Source of the DNA: Pedobacter westerhofensis
Lineage (GTDB): Bacteria > Bacteroidota > Bacteroidia > Sphingobacteriales > Sphingobacteriaceae
Length of the DNA: 64,000 nucleotides
Assembly: GCF_900182595.1 (NCBI RefSeq)
Contig: NZ_FXTN01000008.1
Location: 186,001 to 250,000 of the forward strand
Reading direction: 5' to 3'
Shown here one piece after another: positions 59,825 through 64,000 of this stretch. Each line of letters begins with the position of its first letter. The first letter of the stretch is position 1. Under the pieces are notes generated by a model, which saw only the letters and a program-made list of their open reading frames with translations, had not been told where the DNA came from and did no database searches. A program made the translations under genes and the position numbers.

Positions 59825-62641
59825 TTATTTAGACAAGTACATTGATTTGTCTTTGTATAACTTTTTGAAATAAGGATCTTCCAGATCTTTGATGAAACGG
59901 ATAGATTCTCCTGTCGATTTCATTTCAGGGCCAAGCTCCTTGGTTACCTCAGGGAATTTGTCGTAAGAGAACACCGGTTCTTTAATCGCATACCCTACCA
60001 GCTTGCGCTCGATAGTAAAATCCTTCAGTTTGTTTACACCTAACATGATCTTGGCAGCGATATTGATATATGGAACATCGTAAGCCTTAGCGATGAAAGG
60101 AACTGTTCTGGAAGCTCTTGGATTAGCTTCAATTACATATACCTTCTCATCTTTAACGGCAAACTGGATGTTTAACAAACCAATTACATTCAATGCTCTT
60201 GCAATTTTCTTAGAGTAAGTCTCCATGTCATTCATCACTTTCTCAGAAAGTCCAAATGGCGGTAATACAGCAAATGAATCTCCTGAGTGGATCCCGGCAG
60301 GCTCGATGTGTTCCATCAGACCTACAATGTGCACATCCTCGCCATCACTGATAGAGTCAGACTCAGTTTCTTCTGCCCTGTCAAGGAAGTGGTCAATCAG
60401 TACCCTGTTGCCCGGCAAATCACCCAGCAATTTCACTACTGCTTTTTCAAGGTCCTCATCATTGATCACAATGCTCATTCCCTGTCCGCCCAATACATAA
60501 CTCGGACGTACAAGTACCGGGTATCCTACTTCATTTGCTACAACGATCGCTTCTTCAGCATTTTCTGCAACACCATATTTCGGATAAGGAATCTCAAGTT
60601 CTTTTAACAAGTCAGAGAAACGGCCGCGGTCTTCAGCGATGTCCATATCATTGTACGAAGTACCGATGATCTTAATACCGTTCTCCTGAAGCTTCTCAGC
60701 CATTTTCAGTGCTGTTTGTCCACCTAGCTGTACAATAACCCCTACAGGATTTTCCAGTTCGATGATCTCACGTACATGCTCCCAGAACACAGGCTCAAAG
60801 TATAGCTTGTCGGCCATGTTAAAGTCGGTAGAAACCGTCTCAGGGTTACAATTGATCATGATCGACTCAAATCCGCTTTCTTTGGCAGCAAGCAAACCAT
60901 GTACACATGAGTAATCAAATTCGATACCCTGACCGATACGGTTCGGGCCTGATCCAAGTACGATGACCTTTTTCTTGTCTGAAGGGACAGATTCGTTTTC
61001 CTCTTCAAAAGTTGAGTAGTAATATGGCGTTTGTGCAGCAAATTCTGCAGCACAGGTATCAACCATTTTATACACGCGTCTGATCCCTAAAGATTTTCTG
61101 CGGTCATACACTTCATCCTCTGTTACATTACCCAGCAAATAAGCGATCTGGATATCAGAGAAGCCTTTTTGTTTCAGGTTAAAGAAGAAGTCTTTTGGTA
61201 TATTATTTAACGAATAACGTTTTAATTCAGTTTCAAGGAATACCAGTTCCTGGATCTGTGAAAGGAACCATTTATCGATCCTGGTTACTTTACGGATAGA
61301 CTCCAGTGGTACGCCCATGCTCATTGCATCCTTGATCAGGAACAAACGGTTCCAGCTTGCATGCTCAAGGCCATACATGATCTCTTCGATATTTCTGTTA
61401 TGTCTGCCGTCAGCACCCAGTCCGGCACGTCCTACTTCAAGACTCTGACAGGCTTTCTGCAAGGCTTCGATAAAAGTACGGCCAATTGCCATCACCTCAC
61501 CAACAGATTTCATCTGCAGGCCAAGCTCCATATTTGCACCTTTAAACTTATCAAAGTTCCATCTTGGTACTTTTACGATCACATAGTCCAGTGTAGGCTC
61601 AAAGTAAGCCGATGTAGTTTTTGTGATCTGGTTTTCAATCTCGTCCAGGTTATAACCTATGGCCAGCTTGGAAGCGATTTTAGCAATCGGGTACCCTGTT
61701 GCTTTACTTGCCAGTGCCGATGAGCGCGAAACCCTTGGGTTAATCTCGATAGCGATGATATCATCATTATCAGGATTTACGGAGAACTGAACGTTACATC
61801 CTCCGGCAAAATTACCGATGGCACGCATCATTTTGATTGCCTGGTTACGCATATCCTGGTAGCAGCTGTCAGACAGCGTCATGGCAGGAGCAACAGTGAT
61901 CGAGTCGCCCGTATGGATACCCATCGGATCAAAATTCTCGATAGAACAGATGATGATCACATTGTCATTGCTGTCCCTCAGTAATTCAAGTTCATATTCT
62001 TTCCAGCCTAAAACTGCTTTTTCTACCAGCACTTCGTGTGTTGGAGAGGCTTCTAAACCACGTTTCAGGGCAGCATCAAATTCTTCTTTTTTATGGACAA
62101 ATCCTCCACCAGAACCTCCTAATGTATATGAAGGACGGATTACCAGTGGATAACCTATTTGCTGTGCAGCTTCTTTACCTTCTAAAAATGAGTTGGCAAT
62201 TTTTGAAGGTGCAACACCTACACCTATGTCTACCATTAACTGGCGGAAAGCTTCCCTGTTTTCAGTTTTCTCAATGGCCGCTACGTCAACACCAATGATC
62301 CTGACACCATATTTTTCCCATAAACCGTTTTCATCTGCCTCTACACAAAGGTTGAGGGCTGTCTGACCACCCATAGTAGGCAGTACAGCATCAATTTTGC
62401 GTTCCTGCAGAATCTGCTCTATAGAAGCTACTGTTAATGGTCTGAGATAAACATGATCTGCAATAACCTTATCAGTCATGATAGTTGCAGGATTGGAGTT
62501 GATAATTGAAACTTCAATTCCTTCTTCTTTTAAGGAGAGAGCGGCTTGAGATCCTGAGTAATCAAACTCACAGGCTTGGCCAATGATAATAGGTCCAGAT
62601 CCGATGATCAATACTGAACGTATGGAGGTGTCTTTAGGCAT
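59825..62641 (-). CDS. carB: Carbamoyl-phosphate synthase, large subunit, lacking the allosteric domain
   Basis: 938 residues; makes carbamoyl phosphate for arginine and pyrimidine synthesis with the CarA subunit. Two homologous ATP-grasp halves each carry the opening GSGP-x-x-I-GQ, a central YVLGGQG / YTLGGSGGG glycine loop and EINPRVSRSS / EANPRASRT. The chain ends soon after LGPEMKSTGES (repeat 2), where the E. coli enzyme (1073 residues) continues into the methylglyoxal-synthase-like regulatory domain that binds UMP and ornithine. The absence of this domain predicts different feedback control. carA is not adjacent. Confidence 0.96.
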   Translation of the reverse strand: MPKDTSIRSVLIIGSGPIIIGQACEFDYSGSQAALSLKEEGIEVSIINSNPATIMTDKVIADHVYLRPLTVASIEQILQERKIDAVLPTMGGQTALNLCVEADENGLWEKYGVRIIGVDVAAIEKTENREAFRQLMVDIGVGVAPSKIANSFLEGKEAAQQIGYPLVIRPSYTLGGSGGGFVHKKEEFDAALKRGLEASPTHEVLVEKAVLGWKEYELELLRDSNDNVIIICSIENFDPMGIHTGDSITVAPAMTLSDSCYQDMRNQAIKMMRAIGNFAGGCNVQFSVNPDNDDIIAIEINPRVSRSSALASKATGYPIAKIASKLAIGYNLDEIENQITKTTSAYFEPTLDYVIVKVPRWNFDKFKGANMELGLQMKSVGEVMAIGRTFIEALQKACQSLEVGRAGLGADGRHNRNIEEIMYGLEHASWNRLFLIKDAMSMGVPLESIRKVTRIDKWFLSQIQELVFLETELKRYSLNNIPKDFFFNLKQKGFSDIQIAYLLGNVTEDEVYDRRKSLGIRRVYKMVDTCAAEFAAQTPYYYSTFEEENESVPSDKKKVIVLGSGPNRIGQGIEFDYSCVHGLLAAKESGFESIMINCNPETVSTDFNMADKLYFEPVFWEHVREIIELENPVGVIVQLGGQTALKMAEKLQENGIKIIGTSYNDMDIAEDRGRFSDLLKELEIPYPKYGVAENAEEAIVVANEVGYPVLVRPSYVLGGQGMSIVINDEDLEKAVVKLLGDLPGNRVLIDHFLDRAEETESDSISDGEDVHIVGLMEHIEPAGIHSGDSFAVLPPFGLSEKVMNDMETYSKKIARALNVIGLLNIQFAVKDEKVYVIEANPRASRTVPFIAKAYDVPYINIAAKIMLGVNKLKDFTIERKLVGYAIKEPVFSYDKFPEVTKELGPEMKSTGESIRFIKDLEDPYFKKLYKDKSMYLSK

Positions 62642-62680
62642 AAGGCTTTAAAAAGTCTAAAGTATTGTAAGTAAAAAATG

Positions 62681-62697
62681 TGGTCTATTTTAGACCA
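62681..62697. promoter_or_regulatory. Operator-like palindrome upstream of carB
   Basis: TGGTCTA-TTT-TAGACCA, a perfect 7-bp inverted repeat, 40-56 nt before the carB ATG. Confidence 0.4.
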
Positions 62698-62733
62698 TGA
62701 TAGCCGGCGAGATTGTTGTTGCTATGCTAAAGA

Positions 62734-62755
62734 ATCCCGACTGTTCTGTCGGGAT
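62734..62755. other. Compact hairpin ATCCCGAC-N6-GTCGGGAT
   Basis: A perfect 8-bp GC-rich stem with a 6-nt loop in the carB/lipoprotein gap, with no T run on either strand. It may be part of a leader structure or a dispersed repeat. Confidence 0.4.
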
Positions 62756-62917
62756 GCAAAGATACAGTTTTAGGCGACAAAAATTCAGATTTTTTAAAAA
62801 ATGGATAAATAAGCGTTTAGCCTTAAAATGCATGTTCAGATCATGGTCATTATTTTCCACCACAGTACCTGCATTTACTTTTATTCGTTATTATTGAAAA
62901 ATAAAAATTTAATTTTC

Positions 62918-63439
62918 ATGAACAAAATGTTATTCTCAGCGCTCGCTGTTATGCTCTTATTCAGCGGATGCGGTACCGTACAATCAATTATCAAATCAAG
63001 TTTCCCTTACACCACTACCCTTGTTATCCCTGCTTCTTCAAAAAGCAATACCACATTATCAGCCAGCAGTACAGCAGGCAGTTTTGATGAGTCCCTCGGA
63101 AACGTAAACGGAAACCAGTATATAAAAGATGTAAAAATCGCCTCGGCAAGACTGATCGCCAGCAACCCAAACAATCAAAGCATGGGCATGTTTAAATCGG
63201 TGAAGGTGTTCATATCAAACGGTACAAGTGATGAGGTCATGGTAGCGTCACGAAACGATGTTTCTGAACATATTAACTCAGACCTCGTACTAGACATCGA
63301 CAATTCACGTTTTTTTGATAAGTACATCAAAGGCAACACCCTCAAAGTCCGTATGGAATATGTACTGAGGGATAGTCTGAAAACTGATGTCAGCGTGAGG
63401 ACCTCGCTGAGCTTTAGCGCTTCGCCGGGACACAAATAA
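62918..63439 (+). CDS. Putative lipoprotein of unknown function
   Basis: 173 residues from ATG 62918, chosen because it gives a lipoprotein signal (MNKMLFSALAVMLLFSGC); the open frame upstream to 62828 would put it behind a non-signal segment. The mature part is polar and beta-rich (TTTLVIPASS, VKVFISNGTSDEVMVASRN, LKVRMEYVLRDSLKTDVSV). I recognise no family. It is divergent from carB and ends at its own terminator. Confidence 0.7.
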   Translation: MNKMLFSALAVMLLFSGCGTVQSIIKSSFPYTTTLVIPASSKSNTTLSASSTAGSFDESLGNVNGNQYIKDVKIASARLIASNPNNQSMGMFKSVKVFISNGTSDEVMVASRNDVSEHINSDLVLDIDNSRFFDKYIKGNTLKVRMEYVLRDSLKTDVSVRTSLSFSASPGHK

Positions 63440-63501
63440 AAGCATCCTCTGCAATTTATTGCATGAGGGTATTCTTCATAAATAGTTTGTTTGGTTTATT
63501 G

Positions 63502-63535
63502 TCCGGTAGAGGCGTTCACCTCTGCCGGATTTTTT
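63502..63535 (+). terminator. Intrinsic terminator of the lipoprotein gene
   Basis: An 11-bp stem (TCCGGTAGAGG / CCTCTGCCGGA, one wobble) with a T6 run, 62 nt after the stop. Confidence 0.85.
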
Positions 63536-63610
63536 CACAAAAAATCTTCTTCCCCAAACTGATATTGATATTCCTCCCAAAATTAATCAAAGGATAATTA
63601 CATTTGGCAT

Positions 63611-64000
63611 ATGGTATCACTCGCAGAAGCGGTAAAGGACAGCATTGTACAATTTTTGACTCAGACAGGCTGGCTGGAATGGTGCGGGGTGTTTACCGGA
63701 ATACTTTGTGTTTGGCTGGCGGCGAAAAATAACATCTTCAACTGGCCCATAGCCGTCATCAGTGTAATCATCTATATTTTCATTTTTTATGACAGCAAGT
63801 TATATGCAGATATGGGGCTGCAGGTCTATTTCCTGCTAATGAATGCCTATGGCTGGTACTTCTGGACTAAAAACAGAAAAAATAACACCACTCCAACACC
63901 TGTAAGCCAGATTACAGGAAAAGAAATAATCCTGTCAATAGCCGGGATAGTTGTATTTACCTTCATCCTGGGCTTTATTCTACGGCAGAATACTGATGCT
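63611..64000 (+). CDS. pnuC: PnuC-type nicotinamide riboside transporter (cut by window edge)
   Basis: 130 open codons from ATG 63611 to the edge: WLEWCGVFTGILCVWLAAKNN, then membrane helices (AVISVIIYIFIFYDSKLYAD, VYFLLMNAYGWYFWTK), typical of PnuC. The Y-G-W-Y-x-W segment and N-rich helices match the substrate pore. PnuC brings in nicotinamide riboside for NAD; related PnuT takes thiamine. No TPP riboswitch is visible upstream, which favours the nicotinamide type. The C-terminus is outside the window. Confidence 0.9.
   Translation, partial: MVSLAEAVKDSIVQFLTQTGWLEWCGVFTGILCVWLAAKNNIFNWPIAVISVIIYIFIFYDSKLYADMGLQVYFLLMNAYGWYFWTKNRKNNTTPTPVSQITGKEIILSIAGIVVFTFILGFILRQNTDA

Noticed and set aside
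63440..63610. TPP riboswitch before pnuC
   Set aside because: The conserved CTGAGA and ACCTGA-type blocks are absent; only a terminator hairpin is present.

Overview
The window looks like chromosomal DNA of a Bacteroidota bacterium, most likely Sphingobacteriaceae (Pedobacter-like). The pointers are promoters of the TTG-N17-23-TANNTTTG type, few Shine-Dalgarno sequences, a type IX secretion C-terminal sorting domain, a DUF4270 lipoprotein, many Cys-anchored lipoproteins, a pyruvate dehydrogenase locus holding only E1-alpha and E2, and a 938-residue CarB. No tRNA, rRNA, CRISPR array, insertion sequence or prophage was seen. Taxonomy is inferred from protein and promoter character, not from a search.

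Layout. 0-11 kb: the start of a Ku gene cut by the left edge, a dienelactone hydrolase, hisS, pdhA-pdhC, an NlpC/P60 peptidase, a CapA-like lipoprotein, an SPFH protein and a tail-specific protease. 11-16.4 kb: a cyanophycin locus, with synthetase cphA divergent from cyanophycinase cphB, isoaspartyl peptidase iaaA and an exported TPR protein. 16.4-26.9 kb: a four-helix-bundle protein, LMW-PTP, S1/P1 nuclease, fumC, a class C beta-lactamase-fold hydrolase, ridA-recG, an abundant OmpA-like protein and an M24 aminopeptidase. 26.9-39.2 kb: a glycan assembly region with a GT32, several GT2s, a GT4, a DUF5672 protein, a possible methyltransferase, an MsbA-like ABC transporter and an acyltransferase, interrupted by meaB. 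39.5-41.2 kb: two secreted proteins, one an SGNH hydrolase with a T9SS sorting domain.

41.2-46.1 kb: the rimP-nusA-infB operon, with a terminator-like hairpin in its leader. 46.4-47.4 kb: an Rpn-family nuclease gene with a strong internal ribosome binding site, suggesting a gene within a gene. 47.4-64 kb: small membrane and lipoproteins, an acyl-CoA dehydrogenase, panD, panC, a degenerate glycogen-synthase-like protein, a DUF4270 lipoprotein, ssb and mutY, HU, a TPR protein, a 29-residue ribosomal-type peptide, RNase E/G, radA, carB, a lipoprotein and the start of pnuC.

Most interesting are the Rpn gene with its internal start, the complete synthesis-and-breakdown set for cyanophycin, the attenuator-like hairpin ahead of rimP-nusA-infB, the pseudoenzyme-like glycogen synthase fragment, and five genes whose -7 box lies only 4-5 nt before the ATG, predicting nearly leaderless mRNAs. 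Several starts were moved downstream of the longest ORF because signal peptides, promoters or family N-termini fit better; each such choice is stated.
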